This document shows positions 9,130 through 18,418 of a DNA stretch of 64,000 bases, piece by piece. The position numbers were made by a program, and so were the translations under genes. How positions within the stretch are numbered: the stretch's first letter is position 1; each line of letters starts with the position of its first letter. Under the pieces are notes generated by a model. That model did no database searches and was not told where the DNA came from. It worked only from the letters and a program-made list of their open reading frames with translations. Source of the DNA: JAIQFF01 sp963788505 (lineage in GTDB: Bacteria > Acidobacteriota > Terriglobia > Terriglobales > Acidobacteriaceae); the NCBI GenBank assembly GCA_963788505.1, contig CAWBGY010000005.1, forward strand, positions 1,488,001 to 1,552,000, read 5' to 3'.

Positions 9130-9948
9130 TCAGGCTGCCGGGTAGATTCCCAGCACTTTCACCAGATCGGCTACTTCGCTGAGATGGCGCAGGGCGTTGC
9201 GAGCGGGCTCGTCGTCGCCGCGGAGAAAGTCGGCGTAGAACACATATTCCCAGGGCCGCCCGCGCAGCGGTCGCGACTCGATCTTGGTCAAGCTGATGTC
9301 GCGCAGAGCGAATACGGCCAGCGCCTTGAACAGCGCGCCGGCAATGTTCTTGACGCTGAAGGCAATCGAGGTCTTGTTCGCGCCCGGGCGAATGCGCCGG
9401 GTCTTACGGACCAGAAAGAAGCGGGTGAAGTTACGCTTGTCGTCTTCTATGCCGGCCGCCAGAATATGGCCTTTGTAGGCCTTCGCGGCCTGGGCGCCTG
9501 CAATTCCAGCCGCGTCCCGCAATCCGCTTTCGATCACATGCTTGACGCTGCCCGCCGTGTCATAGAAAGGCGTCGGCTGAATCCTCGGGTTCCTGGCGAA
9601 GAAGTCGCGGCACTGCTCCAGAGCCACGGGATGGGAGTAAGCCCGGCGCAAGTCGGTGCGCTTCACTCCGGCCAGCGCGATCAGATTGTGCACGATGCGC
9701 AAGCGGAATTCCTGTTCGATGAAAACCTTGCGCGCCAGCAACAGATCAAAATGTTCAGTCACCGACCCCGCCAGCGAATTCTCAATGGGGATCACAGCGG
9801 CAGCGACAGAACCACGCTGCACCCGATCGAAGACCTCCACCGAACGCGCGCAAGGCACGATGTCGCAGCCTGGCACCATTCGCCGGGCCGCTTCGTGGCT
9901 GAACGAGCCCACCTCTCCCTGGATCGCGATTCTCGTTGTCTTTGTCAT
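9130..9948 (-). CDS. pheA: prephenate dehydratase
   Basis: Converts prephenate to phenylpyruvate in phenylalanine synthesis. 272 residues, the usual length for a monofunctional PDT with a C-terminal ACT domain. The catalytic region runs from IAIQGEVGSFSHEAARR through IPIENSLAGSV to the conserved NFTRFFLV (Thr-Arg-Phe). The ACT domain (about 192-270) has the ESRPLRG allosteric Phe-binding motif, so feedback inhibition by phenylalanine is expected. No chorismate mutase domain is present. The start ATG overlaps the stop of the upstream acetyltransferase gene by 4 bp (ATGA), indicating translational coupling. Confidence 0.93.
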   Translation of the reverse strand: MTKTTRIAIQGEVGSFSHEAARRMVPGCDIVPCARSVEVFDRVQRGSVAAAVIPIENSLAGSVTEHFDLLLARKVFIEQEFRLRIVHNLIALAGVKRTDLRRAYSHPVALEQCRDFFARNPRIQPTPFYDTAGSVKHVIESGLRDAAGIAGAQAAKAYKGHILAAGIEDDKRNFTRFFLVRKTRRIRPGANKTSIAFSVKNIAGALFKALAVFALRDISLTKIESRPLRGRPWEYVFYADFLRGDDEPARNALRHLSEVADLVKVLGIYPAA

Positions 9949-10472
9949 TGGGGCAAGCTAGCGGGCTCGGGCGGCGAAAGCAAATCTTTCTTCATCACCA
10001 GCCCATCCACGCCATTCGAATAATAGCGCGGGATGGTTTTCCGTACACTGTAATGGTGCCGTTTATAAAAAGACAGTGCCGCATGGTTGTCCACCGCGGT
10101 TTCAAGAATCACGGAATGGCAGTTGGCGGTGCGCAACCGGTCCTCGACGGCGCGCAGCAACCGCGATCCGACGCCCACTCCACGCGCCTTAGGGAGAACA
10201 TCGATGGTGATGATGTGGCCGTTGCCGCGGCTCCCCGTCTCCGCAACAATGAATCCCACAGTCACCGCTGAGGACTGGCCATTCGTCGAAGTCAGCAAGG
10301 CCATCCCGCTCATTTCATCCGCGTCTGCCACCAGGGTAAACGCGCCGGGCCGCTGCAGATAGGTGGCGAGCTCCAGGCGGCTGTACGAAATCCCTGGAGC
10401 AAAACACTGCTGGTCGATGCGCCACAGGGTCTCGAATTCCTCGTGCCGGAAGTCTCGCAGGGCGAATTCCAC
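9945..10472 (-). CDS. GNAT-family acetyltransferase, RimI-like
   Basis: About 175 residues of a single GNAT domain. It shows the acetyl-CoA pyrophosphate loop ARGVGVGSRLL, an ILETAVDNHAALSFYKRHHY C-terminal motif and YYSNGVDGLVMKKDL. This most resembles RimI-type N-terminal or side-chain protein acetyltransferases; the substrate is unknown. The homologous region begins at VEFALRDFRHEEFETLWRID, so the GTG at 10470-10472 is chosen. The frame is open to 10631 with a basic extension that would overlap the divergent gene at 10612. It is first in an operon with pheA. Confidence 0.75.
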   Translation of the reverse strand: MEFALRDFRHEEFETLWRIDQQCFAPGISYSRLELATYLQRPGAFTLVADADEMSGMALLTSTNGQSSAVTVGFIVAETGSRGNGHIITIDVLPKARGVGVGSRLLRAVEDRLRTANCHSVILETAVDNHAALSFYKRHHYSVRKTIPRYYSNGVDGLVMKKDLLSPPEPASLPQ

Positions 10473-10611
10473 AGACTTATTGTAGTCGCGAGGTGGGAAT
10501 CTCCCGGCACACGCGCTTGATCCGGGACGGTCAAGCCTCGGCTCCAGCGAAACTTCGAGGAACCTGTTGCGGTACTTGCGTCCTAGGTCGTAATATTCGA
10601 CTTGAGGCCTT

Positions 10612-11265
10612 GTGGGACGCCTGGTGCTCATCGACGTGGCCGGTGCAATCGGTTTGCTGGGGTTGTGGTTTTTCTATTTTGCGCGCTATAACCGCCGCAA
10701 AGGAGCCACTGCCCTGCACTGGGTAGAGGTCGCGTGTTCCAACAAAGGACAAATGCTGGACGCGCGCTGGCTGGGCGCAACTCTTCTTCAGGCCCGTTTC
10801 GGTTTTGCCGCCCACTGGTTCGATAACGTCCGGGTGACCATTCGCTTGCGGCCCCGCCCCATCCCCTTCAAGTGGTTTGTCAGCATCTGGCACAAGCAGA
10901 AGGAAACGCTTACTTTTGAAGCCGACCTGGACTGCGCCCCGGTTCTCGAGCTCGATGTTTTCCGTCACTGCTGGTTGTCCCAGCGACACAGCCGTGTAAC
11001 CTCCCAGCCCCGCGATTGGTCGGTTTCTCACCCTGGGCCGGTCGTGCTTACGACCCGGGCGCGCTGGACCCAGGAGCTTTCACCGGTGGTGAACACATTG
11101 ATGACCGCCCGCGGGCACAACCTGATCAGCGTGCGGTTCCGTTCCGAATCGCCCCACATTGCCGCCACAGTCCCGCTGGAAGCTCTCTCCGATGAGCAGG
11201 CCGCCGCTGGGTTTCTCAGCGTGCTTCGCGAACTGGCATCGGGGGCCTCAGCCTCGCGCCAGTAG
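10612..11265 (+). CDS. membrane-anchored protein of unknown function
   Basis: 217 residues starting at GTG 10612. One N-terminal membrane segment (LIDVAGAIGLLGLWFFYFA) is followed by the basic RYNRRK and a soluble region of about 190 residues. That part has Trp-rich beta-like stretches (ARFGFAAHWFDNVRVTIRLR, FKWFVSIWHKQKETLTFEAD) and no catalytic motif I can name. The topology suggests anchoring with the positively charged side in the cytoplasm. It is divergent from the acetyltransferase-pheA operon and lies 89 bp before the kinase gene. Not recognised. Confidence 0.6.
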   Translation: MGRLVLIDVAGAIGLLGLWFFYFARYNRRKGATALHWVEVACSNKGQMLDARWLGATLLQARFGFAAHWFDNVRVTIRLRPRPIPFKWFVSIWHKQKETLTFEADLDCAPVLELDVFRHCWLSQRHSRVTSQPRDWSVSHPGPVVLTTRARWTQELSPVVNTLMTARGHNLISVRFRSESPHIAATVPLEALSDEQAAAGFLSVLRELASGASASRQ

Positions 11266-11302
11266 GCCTCATAACCATCCGAACAACCGCGAATCCGCCG
11301 CG

Positions 11303-11331
11303 TTGACTTGCCGGTACGCGCGGCCTACCAT
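11303..11331 (+). promoter_or_regulatory. candidate sigma-70 promoter of the kinase gene
   Basis: TTGACT (11303-11308) and TACCAT (11326-11331) are separated by exactly 17 bp. The leader to the ATG at 11355 would be short, about 17 nt. Confidence 0.45.
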
Positions 11332-11354
11332 GACCCATCGGCCGGGGACTTTCA

Positions 11355-13769
11355 ATGCTAGGCCAAGTCATCTCGCACTACCGAATCGAAGAAAAGCTGG
11401 GCGGCGGCGGCATGGGAGTGGTTTACCGCGCCCAGGATCTCCGACTGGGTAGAAGCATTGCCCTGAAGTTCCTCCCGCCCGATCTGGTCCGCGACCCGCA
11501 GGCCCTGGAGCGCTTTCAGCGCGAAGCCCGTGCCGCCTCCGGTCTCAACCACCCCAACATTTGCACCATCCACGAAATTGACCAGTTCGAGGGTCAGCCC
11601 TTCATCGTGATGGAGTTGCTGGAAGGGCAAACGCTCAAGCACATGATTACGGGCAAGCCTCTGCCCGGGGCTCAAACCCTCGAAATTGCAATCCAGATCG
11701 CCGATGCGCTCGAAGCCGCCCACGAGTCCGGGATCATCCATCGGGATCTCAAGCCCGCGAATATCTTCCTGACCAAGCGCGCGCAGGCGAAGGTCCTGGA
11801 TTTCGGATTGGCCAAGCTGGTGCCGACCCAGCGCCAGACCGCGGCAGAAGAGGTCGGACCCTCGGCCATGCCCACTCTGAGCGGAGTGGACCACCTGACC
11901 AGCACGGGAGTGGCGCTCGGCACGGTTGCGTACATGTCGCCGGAACAGGCCCGCGGGGAAGAACTGGACCGGCGTAGCGATCTCTTTTCGCTGGGCGCAG
12001 TGCTGTATGAAATGACGACCGGACGGCTCGCCTTCGGGGGCGGAACCACGGCGGTGGTTTTCGAGGCCATTCTGAACCGCGCCCCTCTGTCGGCGGCCCG
12101 GATAAATCCCGAACTGATTCCAGACCTGGGCTGGATCATATGCAAGCTGCTGGAGAAAGACCGCAGCCTGCGATATCAGTCCGCCGCCGAACTCCAGGCC
12201 GACCTCAAGCGGGTCAAGCGTGACACGGAGTCTTCCGGAGTTCCCACCTTCGTGCCGCCGAAGGCTTCGAAGATTCCTTGGCGGAAACCCGCTGTCATCG
12301 CAGCCGCAGTCGTGTTGGTCTTGCTGCTGGTCGCCGTCCTGCTTCCGCGCACTTTGCGTGATCGATTGCTGGGAGGAGGCGGATCGGGCCACATTCACGC
12401 GATTGCCGTTTTGCCCTTCGTAAACGTCGGGGCTGACCCGAATATCGAGTATCTCGCCGACGGGGTCACGGAAGGAATTATCAGCAGTCTTTCCCGCGTG
12501 CCGGAGCTGCGGGTAATGGCCCGCAGCACGGTCTTCAGCTACAAAGGGCGTGAAGTCAATGCCCAGAAAGTCGGTAAGGAACTCAACGTGGACGCCGTGC
12601 TCATGGGCAGGGTCGCCCAACGCGGAGACACCCTGACCATCCAGACCGATCTGGTGAACGTTTCCGACGGCTCCGAGCTTTGGGGCGACCAGTTCAACCG
12701 GAAAGTTTCCGACCTGATCGCAGTGCAGGGAGATATCGCCAAGGAGATCTACGACAACCTGCGACCGAGAATTGTTGGAGCGGAGGAATCCAGCGAGGTT
12801 GCCAAGCACGATACCGAAAATCCCGAAGCCTACCAGCTCTATCTGCAGGGTCTTTTTTACTGGAACAAGTGGACGGAAGACGGCTTCAGGAAGGCAACGA
12901 ATTATTTCAATCAGGCGGTCGAGAAGGACCCGCACTACGCCCAGGCATACGCCGGACTGGCCGTTACTTATAACTTTCTGGGCGAGGCCGGATACACGTC
13001 GCCGCAGCAGGTTTGGCAAAACGCAAAATCCGCAGCCCAGCAGGCGGTGAAACTAGATGACACACTGCCCGAAGCCCATATATCGCTCGGGCTGGTACGG
13101 GAAAGTTATGACTGGGATTGGTCAGGAGCCGAGTCCGAGTTCAAGCGGGCGATTCAGTTGAACACCAACAATCCTTCCACCCATCAGTGGTACGGGGATT
13201 TTCTGACCCGGATGGGTCGCTTCGACGAAGCCCGGATAGAACTGAAGAAGGCGCAGGATCTCGATCCCTTGTCGCTTCTTACCAACACCAGTCTGGGCCG
13301 GCTGCTCTATTTCACGCGGCAGTATGACGAGGCCGCGCGGCAGCTCACCAAGACGTTGGATATGGACCCGAAATTCGCCCCCGCCCAACGTGCCATCGAA
13401 GCCACCTTCGCGCAGAACGGCATGTTCAAGGAAGCGGTTGGGGAACGGCAGAAGGTGCTGACGCTTTCCGGCAATCCCGACCTGGCGGCATCCATCGGCG
13501 AGGATTTCAACGCCTCCGGCTATCCCGGAGTGCTGAAGAGCTGGCTGGAAGGGCTGAAAGAAATAGCCAAGCGGGGTTACGTCTCCTCCTACAACATGGC
13601 CCTGATCTACGCCCGGCTGGGTGACAGGAACCAGGCGCTGGCATCGCTCGAACAGGCTTACCACGACCGCGACAGCAACCTCACGTACGTAAAAGTCGAA
13701 CCCGCATTCGATGATGTTCGTTCCGACCCCAGATTCCAGAAAATAGTGCAACAGCTCGCCATGCCGTAG
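11355..13769 (+). CDS. transmembrane Ser/Thr protein kinase with TolB-like and TPR extracytoplasmic region
   Basis: 804 residues. The Hanks-type kinase domain spans about 8-285: Gly loop KLGGGGMG, ATP-binding Lys38, HRDLKPAN at 129-136, DFG at 149-151 and SPEQ in the activation segment. All catalytic residues are present, so it should be active. One TM helix spans about 312-331. Outside the membrane comes a TolB-N/adenylate-cyclase-associated-like module (AIAVLPFVNVGADPNIEYLA, ADGVTEGIISSLS), then about six TPR-like repeats to the C-terminus. This arrangement is common in Acidobacteriota; the ligand is unknown. No cognate phosphatase is adjacent. Confidence 0.88.
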   Translation: MLGQVISHYRIEEKLGGGGMGVVYRAQDLRLGRSIALKFLPPDLVRDPQALERFQREARAASGLNHPNICTIHEIDQFEGQPFIVMELLEGQTLKHMITGKPLPGAQTLEIAIQIADALEAAHESGIIHRDLKPANIFLTKRAQAKVLDFGLAKLVPTQRQTAAEEVGPSAMPTLSGVDHLTSTGVALGTVAYMSPEQARGEELDRRSDLFSLGAVLYEMTTGRLAFGGGTTAVVFEAILNRAPLSAARINPELIPDLGWIICKLLEKDRSLRYQSAAELQADLKRVKRDTESSGVPTFVPPKASKIPWRKPAVIAAAVVLVLLLVAVLLPRTLRDRLLGGGGSGHIHAIAVLPFVNVGADPNIEYLADGVTEGIISSLSRVPELRVMARSTVFSYKGREVNAQKVGKELNVDAVLMGRVAQRGDTLTIQTDLVNVSDGSELWGDQFNRKVSDLIAVQGDIAKEIYDNLRPRIVGAEESSEVAKHDTENPEAYQLYLQGLFYWNKWTEDGFRKATNYFNQAVEKDPHYAQAYAGLAVTYNFLGEAGYTSPQQVWQNAKSAAQQAVKLDDTLPEAHISLGLVRESYDWDWSGAESEFKRAIQLNTNNPSTHQWYGDFLTRMGRFDEARIELKKAQDLDPLSLLTNTSLGRLLYFTRQYDEAARQLTKTLDMDPKFAPAQRAIEATFAQNGMFKEAVGERQKVLTLSGNPDLAASIGEDFNASGYPGVLKSWLEGLKEIAKRGYVSSYNMALIYARLGDRNQALASLEQAYHDRDSNLTYVKVEPAFDDVRSDPRFQKIVQQLAMP

Positions 13770-13819
13770 TAGCGCCGCTGTCGCGGCGCCCTGAGCGCAG
13801 TCGAAGGGCCGGCGCTACT
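13768..13819. terminator. shared inverted repeat between convergent genes
   Basis: Ten-base arms (AGTAGCGCCG at 13768-13777, CGGCGCTACT at 13810-13819) exactly span the gap between the kinase stop and the stop of the convergent 13819 gene. The loop contains a copy of the CTGAGCG..GTCGAAGGG dispersed repeat. Probable bidirectional terminator. Confidence 0.5.
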
Positions 13820-14310
13820 TAACGCAGCGGATAACCCGGCTCTCCCGGTAAACGACCGTCGACGCGCAGCACTTTCGCCCCCGGCTTCACTTCCTTGCTG
13901 TCGATAAACGCAATCGCGCCTGGAATGGCCGTCACCAATTGGTTCGCCATGTCATTCGAATACACCACCTTGGGCGCGGTGGCCGCCTCCGCCCGGAAAA
14001 TCTTCGCAATCCAATACTGTTTGAACTGCGATTCCGACATCTGGTAGATGACCTTCAAAACCACGTTTCGCTCCCGGGCCACGGGGGCGCGAATCATCAG
14101 AACGACCGGGAGGTTGGCGGTCCAATATTGACGGTCGCCGAGAAATACCTTGCGCACCTCGGCCAGACTCAGATTGCTGACGGGTGTGTCGGGATGCACC
14201 ACAACCGCGATGTCGACGTCGTGGCGTTGCGCCGCCAGCGGCTGCAGCAGTGCCAGGCACAGGCAGCTGAGCCAGAAGGTTCGGGAGGCGAATTTCAAGT
14301 GAGCTGTCAT
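13819..14310 (-). CDS. secreted PstS-like/periplasmic-binding-like protein
   Basis: 163 residues. A signal peptide (FWLSCLCLALLQPLAAQ) precedes a single lobe resembling the phosphate-type substrate-binding fold: VDIAVVVHPDTPVSNLSLAE, VRKVFLGDRQYWTANLPVVL, and the closing IPGAIAFIDSKEVKPGAKVL. It is about half the length of a normal PstS, so it is a short PBP-like domain that may not bind ligand the classical way. It lies 7 bp downstream of the porin gene in the same orientation and is almost certainly co-transcribed. Confidence 0.75.
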   Translation of the reverse strand: MTAHLKFASRTFWLSCLCLALLQPLAAQRHDVDIAVVVHPDTPVSNLSLAEVRKVFLGDRQYWTANLPVVLMIRAPVARERNVVLKVIYQMSESQFKQYWIAKIFRAEAATAPKVVYSNDMANQLVTAIPGAIAFIDSKEVKPGAKVLRVDGRLPGEPGYPLR

Positions 14311-14317
14311 GTGCGTG

Positions 14318-15640
14318 TCAGAAGGTGAATGCAGTCTGGAAAAATGCCCCGTTCACACGGGGTTCATCCACGCCGTGGCGACTGTTCCGATACTCGCCCT
14401 TGAACGCCGCGAAGTTCGTAATGTCGTATCGAACCCCGAGCGTCGAACCAGAAAGATCCAGCACGTTCAGTAACGTCGGATCGTCTTCCGGCTTATGAAT
14501 ATACTCGTATCGATAATAAGGCTTCCATTTGCTTTGCTGCCAGGGCAGCCGGTAGGCGAGCTGAACGTAGAATGACTGGCTGTCCCAGGTGTTGGTGGTC
14601 AGCACGTCGCGATGATGGACGTTGGCGTATTCGGCCAGAAACTCCGGCTTTTCCTTGGTCCAGACCACATCGGCGGCGGTAATCCATTCGCCAAAATTCT
14701 GCCCCGGTTGCGGGGTGAGCTTGTCGCGATAGACCGACGCGCCAACCTGAAGCCCATAAAATCGGGAGGGCCGGGCATATACATTGGCCACCCACGACCG
14801 GTTGTCGTTGGAATCGCCACTGTCTCCGGACTTGCTCAGCACGGAGGAACGCCCGTTCCCCAGTCCCACGTTGTAGCCCAGGCCCAGCCCGCCGGAAGGA
14901 ATATTTCCTTCCGCCTGCACCCCCACGAAATGCACGGGAATGAATGTTCCGCCAAATTTCACCATTTCCGGGCGATCGATGGTGGTCTGCAACCAGGCGC
15001 CGTGGTGGAAAGCGGTGTTCCAATAACCGATCGGGGTGTGGTATTTGCCGAACGAGATCTTGAAGTAATCGTTGTAGTCGTAGCGGATGATGGTGCGTTC
15101 CACGCTCAGGTCGTAGCCGGTCGGTACTGCCGTGAAACTGACTTCACCGAAATAGCTGACTTTTTCCGACAGGGGCGAGGCCAGATGCAGAACTAACTGG
15201 CCCAGCTTGAAACCACTGATCGACCCCTTTTCGTCGGTAGAGGAGAAATCGATGTCGCCGAACCCTCTGATTTGAAGCGACGGAAAGTGCCGCTCGGCCT
15301 CGCGGATTTCTCCCATGCTGGCATGCTCTTCACCGGGCATTGTGGCCGGGCCAGGCGTCGGGCCTGGGGTCGCAGCGGTTGCTGGAGCTGCGGCCGCTGC
15401 TGCGGGAGCTTCAGCCGGGCTGGGCGCGGCCGCAGCAGGGGCCTGGGCAGCCTCCTTCTGGCGGTCACGTTCCTCCAGCTGAGTGATCCGGTTTTCCAGT
15501 TGCTGAATGCGGTCGAGCAGGCTCTGTACCGATGGCTCCGCCGGCGCGGCCGCCGGCGCAGATGGCGGTGGCGAAGACTGCGCCAGCAACACGCTGGTGG
15601 TCAATGAGAACAAAAGCAGCACGAGCCAGCGAGAGCCCAT
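14318..15640 (-). CDS. outer-membrane porin with N-terminal coiled coil
   Basis: 440 residues. A signal peptide (WLVLLLFSLTTSVLLAQ) is followed by a short coiled coil (LLDRIQQLENRITQLEERDR) that could trimerise or contact peptidoglycan. A Pro/Ala-rich linker comes next (about 60-110), then a beta-barrel with alternating aromatic strands ending in FQTAFTF; a terminal Phe is the usual outer-membrane insertion signal. The start at 15638-15640 is fixed by AGGAGG eight bases upstream; the open frame to 15694 is ignored. It forms an operon with the PstS-like protein, which suggests anion or phosphate-related uptake, but specificity is not readable. Confidence 0.8.
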   Translation of the reverse strand: MGSRWLVLLLFSLTTSVLLAQSSPPPSAPAAAPAEPSVQSLLDRIQQLENRITQLEERDRQKEAAQAPAAAAPSPAEAPAAAAAAPATAATPGPTPGPATMPGEEHASMGEIREAERHFPSLQIRGFGDIDFSSTDEKGSISGFKLGQLVLHLASPLSEKVSYFGEVSFTAVPTGYDLSVERTIIRYDYNDYFKISFGKYHTPIGYWNTAFHHGAWLQTTIDRPEMVKFGGTFIPVHFVGVQAEGNIPSGGLGLGYNVGLGNGRSSVLSKSGDSGDSNDNRSWVANVYARPSRFYGLQVGASVYRDKLTPQPGQNFGEWITAADVVWTKEKPEFLAEYANVHHRDVLTTNTWDSQSFYVQLAYRLPWQQSKWKPYYRYEYIHKPEDDPTLLNVLDLSGSTLGVRYDITNFAAFKGEYRNSRHGVDEPRVNGAFFQTAFTF

Positions 15641-15895
15641 AAATCGCCTCCTGAAACCGAACGCGTCCCCAGGCCCGTCGTCCTGCACTTGCATTCGCGA
15701 TGGCCTGAGAAATTTCAGCCGCCTAGTCTAGTACGAGGAGGGATTTTGTCAAAGCTCGGATTGCAGGGATCGATAGATTGCGCCGTACACGCCAGAAGGC
15801 AGCCCGGCGAACAAGTCAGCATGCCACGATTGTCCAGCAAGCGCTCATGCTATGGGAAATTGCGTCCCCGCGATTGTGCTAGAGTCGAAACTTTC

Positions 15896-16711
15896 ATGGC
15901 TTCTCCCACTATCTGCACCGAAAACCTGACCCGGCGTTTCGGCAAGCTTGTAGCCGTCGAGGACGTGAATCTGAGAGTCGCGCCCGGCCAGTTCTTCGGC
16001 TTCCTGGGACCCAATGGCGCCGGAAAATCAACGACCATCAAGATGCTGACCGGCCTGCTGGCGCCCACCGCGGGGCGAATCCAGGTTCTCGGACTCGATC
16101 TGGTCGCCAACATGGTGGAGGTGAAACGGCAGATCGGGGTGGTGCCGGAAGGCATGGCCTTGTTCGGTAGATTGACCGGGTCGGAATACTTGAACTTCGT
16201 CGGCCGCATGTATGGTCTGGATCGGGAGACCGCGGCCAAGCGCACGGCTGAATTGCTCGACTTCATGCAGCTCACTGAGCAGCCCAAGGCGCTGGTCACC
16301 GACTACTCGCACGGCATGCAGAAGAAGCTGGCATTGGCCGCTGCCGTAATCCACGGGCCCAAGGTCCTGTTTCTGGATGAACCGTTCGAAGGCGTGGACG
16401 CCATTGCCGCTGGCACGCTGAAAGCCATGCTGCAACGCATGATCGCGCGCGGCGCGACTGTCTTCCTCACTTCGCACGTGCTGGAGATTGTGGAACGTTT
16501 GTGCACGCATGTCGGCATCATTCATCGGGGCCGGCTCGTGGCCCAAGGTTCCATCGAGGAATTGCGAGCCGGGGTGGAGGCGCGATCGGCGGACCTTCCC
16601 TTGGCGGCGGCCGGATCTTCTCCCGGCGAGAAACTGACTTTGGAGCAAATCTTCCTGCTCATCGTGGGCGGACCGCGGCCTGATGCCCAGGAATTGTCCT
16701 GGCTGAGCTGA
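15896..16711 (+). CDS. ABC transporter ATP-binding protein
   Basis: 271 residues. Nucleotide-binding domain with Walker A GPNGAGKS at 38-45, a degenerate signature YSHGMQKKL in place of LSGGQ, Walker B VLFLDEP with the catalytic Glu present, and switch His in LTSHVLE. The class is the DrrA/CcmA-type exporter ATPase. I chose the ATG at 15896, which begins directly before the conserved domain; the open frame back to 15689 has no such signal. It pairs with the permease 37 bp downstream. Confidence 0.88.
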   Translation: MASPTICTENLTRRFGKLVAVEDVNLRVAPGQFFGFLGPNGAGKSTTIKMLTGLLAPTAGRIQVLGLDLVANMVEVKRQIGVVPEGMALFGRLTGSEYLNFVGRMYGLDRETAAKRTAELLDFMQLTEQPKALVTDYSHGMQKKLALAAAVIHGPKVLFLDEPFEGVDAIAAGTLKAMLQRMIARGATVFLTSHVLEIVERLCTHVGIIHRGRLVAQGSIEELRAGVEARSADLPLAAAGSSPGEKLTLEQIFLLIVGGPRPDAQELSWLS

Positions 16712-16748
16712 AGCACGGAGTGACAGCCCTGAAGATGACGAAGCCGAG

Positions 16749-18407
16749 ATGACACCGGCCACGCTGAGTCCGGCCCCGCGAGCGCGCCAGCAATTGGCGG
16801 CGGTCGCTGAACTGCGCTGGCGAATCTTTGTCAACTCCCTGCGCACCCGTCGCGGCCGGTTGGAATTGGCTTCCCGCATTTTTATTGGATTGGCCTTTGC
16901 AGCCGGCGGCGTCGGCGGCGCTGTGGGGCTGGGTGGGGCAGCCTGGTTCCTGATCCTGCAGGGAAATGCGAAGTGGCTCGGTGTTCTGCTCTGGCCTGTC
17001 TTTCTTTTTTGGCAGCTGTTTCCGTTGATGGCAACGGCTTTCACCCAGAATGTAGAGTCCTCAAATCTTCTCCGCTTCCCGCTTGGCTACCGGTCGTATT
17101 TTCTGGTCCGCCTCGCCTATGGCTCGCTGGATCCGGCGACTGCGGTGGCCGGGTTGTGGCTGATTGGAATCGACATCGGCATCGGGGTCGCCCGGCCCGG
17201 TGTGCTTCCCTGGGCGACCGTGGTACTCCTGACCTTTGCCCTGGTGAATATCGTTCTGGCGCGCATGCTGTTCGCCTGGCTGGACCGCTGGTTGGCCCAG
17301 CGGCGCACCCGCGAAATCATGGGCATCCTTTTCTTCCTCTTTATCCTGAGTTTTCAGCTGATCGGCCCCTTGATCGCCGTCTACGAACATCGATCGATAC
17401 CGGAAACCAGAATCCTCGGCCAGAAGGTCTCCAATGCGCAGCAACCTCTTCCCCCGGGCCTCGCCGCGGCTGCGATTGCCGGGACGATACAGGCGCGGCC
17501 CGGAACCAGCGTGCTCCCCTTCCTGCTGCTGGTGTCCTATGGGGTGGCGTTCCTCTGGCTACTGAATTTTCGCTTGCGCGCGGAGTATCGCGGCGAGAAC
17601 CTCAGCGAATCAGACCGACGCAAAGCCCGGCCCAGCGGCCTGCCGGGGCTGCACCCGGGCTGGAATCTGCCAGGACTCCCCGGGCCCGTCGCCGCCGTGG
17701 TTGAAAAAGAGCTGCGTTACCTCAGTCGCAGCGGGCCGATGCTGTTCACCCTGATCGTGCCCCTGTTCATGCTCTTGATTTTTCGAAGTTCAGCAAGGAA
17801 TCCGGGGCTGTTCACCCATGCCCCCGAGCTCACCTTCCCGCTCGGGGCCGCCTACTCGCTGCTCCTGCTGACGAATCTTTCGTACAACAATTTTGGGGCG
17901 GATGGCAGCGGCACCCAGCTTTTCTTCGCTTTCCCGGTCCGCTTCCGCGAAATCATGCTGGGGAAGAATTTGGCGCATTCCGCCGTCTTTGCGCTGGAAG
18001 TTGTCCTGGTGTGGCTGGGAACGTGTTTACTCTATCGGCCGCCGTCCCTCGGAGTGACCCTGGCCACCCTGGCCGTCATTCTGTTCGTCGTGCCCATCGA
18101 CTTCGCCGCGGGAAATCTGTTCTCGATCTATTCTCCCACCCGGATAGAAGCAGGCGTGTTTGGCAGACAAAGGGCTTCCCTCTCAACCGTCCTGGCCAGC
18201 TTTGCGATTCGAGGGGCGCTGTTCGCCGTGGGCGGGCTCATGCTTTGGCTTTCCCGCGGTGCTGCGAATCTCTGGGTAGAATTGCCGATCTTCCTGCTGC
18301 CGGGAATCTTCGCCGTCGCGGCCTACGCTTTTGCCCTGGAACGCGTCGATGGAATCGCCCTGGACCATCGGGAAAATCTGATTTCCAATCTAGGCCGCCA
18401 TGAGTAG
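16749..18407 (+). CDS. ABC transporter permease, large ABC-2-like
   Basis: 552 residues with roughly ten or more hydrophobic helices (for example IGLAFAAGGVGGAVGLGGAA, ILFFLFILSFQLIGPLIAV, VILFVVPIDFAAGNLFSIYS). It is long for an ABC-2 permease and has a cytoplasmic-looking Arg-rich middle. It probably forms an exporter with the ATPase just upstream; the substrate is unknown. It converges with the response-regulator gene, with only 11 bp between the stops and no visible terminator. Confidence 0.82.
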   Translation: MTPATLSPAPRARQQLAAVAELRWRIFVNSLRTRRGRLELASRIFIGLAFAAGGVGGAVGLGGAAWFLILQGNAKWLGVLLWPVFLFWQLFPLMATAFTQNVESSNLLRFPLGYRSYFLVRLAYGSLDPATAVAGLWLIGIDIGIGVARPGVLPWATVVLLTFALVNIVLARMLFAWLDRWLAQRRTREIMGILFFLFILSFQLIGPLIAVYEHRSIPETRILGQKVSNAQQPLPPGLAAAAIAGTIQARPGTSVLPFLLLVSYGVAFLWLLNFRLRAEYRGENLSESDRRKARPSGLPGLHPGWNLPGLPGPVAAVVEKELRYLSRSGPMLFTLIVPLFMLLIFRSSARNPGLFTHAPELTFPLGAAYSLLLLTNLSYNNFGADGSGTQLFFAFPVRFREIMLGKNLAHSAVFALEVVLVWLGTCLLYRPPSLGVTLATLAVILFVVPIDFAAGNLFSIYSPTRIEAGVFGRQRASLSTVLASFAIRGALFAVGGLMLWLSRGAANLWVELPIFLLPGIFAVAAYAFALERVDGIALDHRENLISNLGRHE

Positions 18408-18418
18408 GACTTTAGCGC

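Noticed and set aside
11358..13019. 553-codon minus-strand frame opposite the kinase-TPR gene
   Set aside because: The plus-strand kinase motifs are complete; the antisense product is compositionally biased and unrecognisable.
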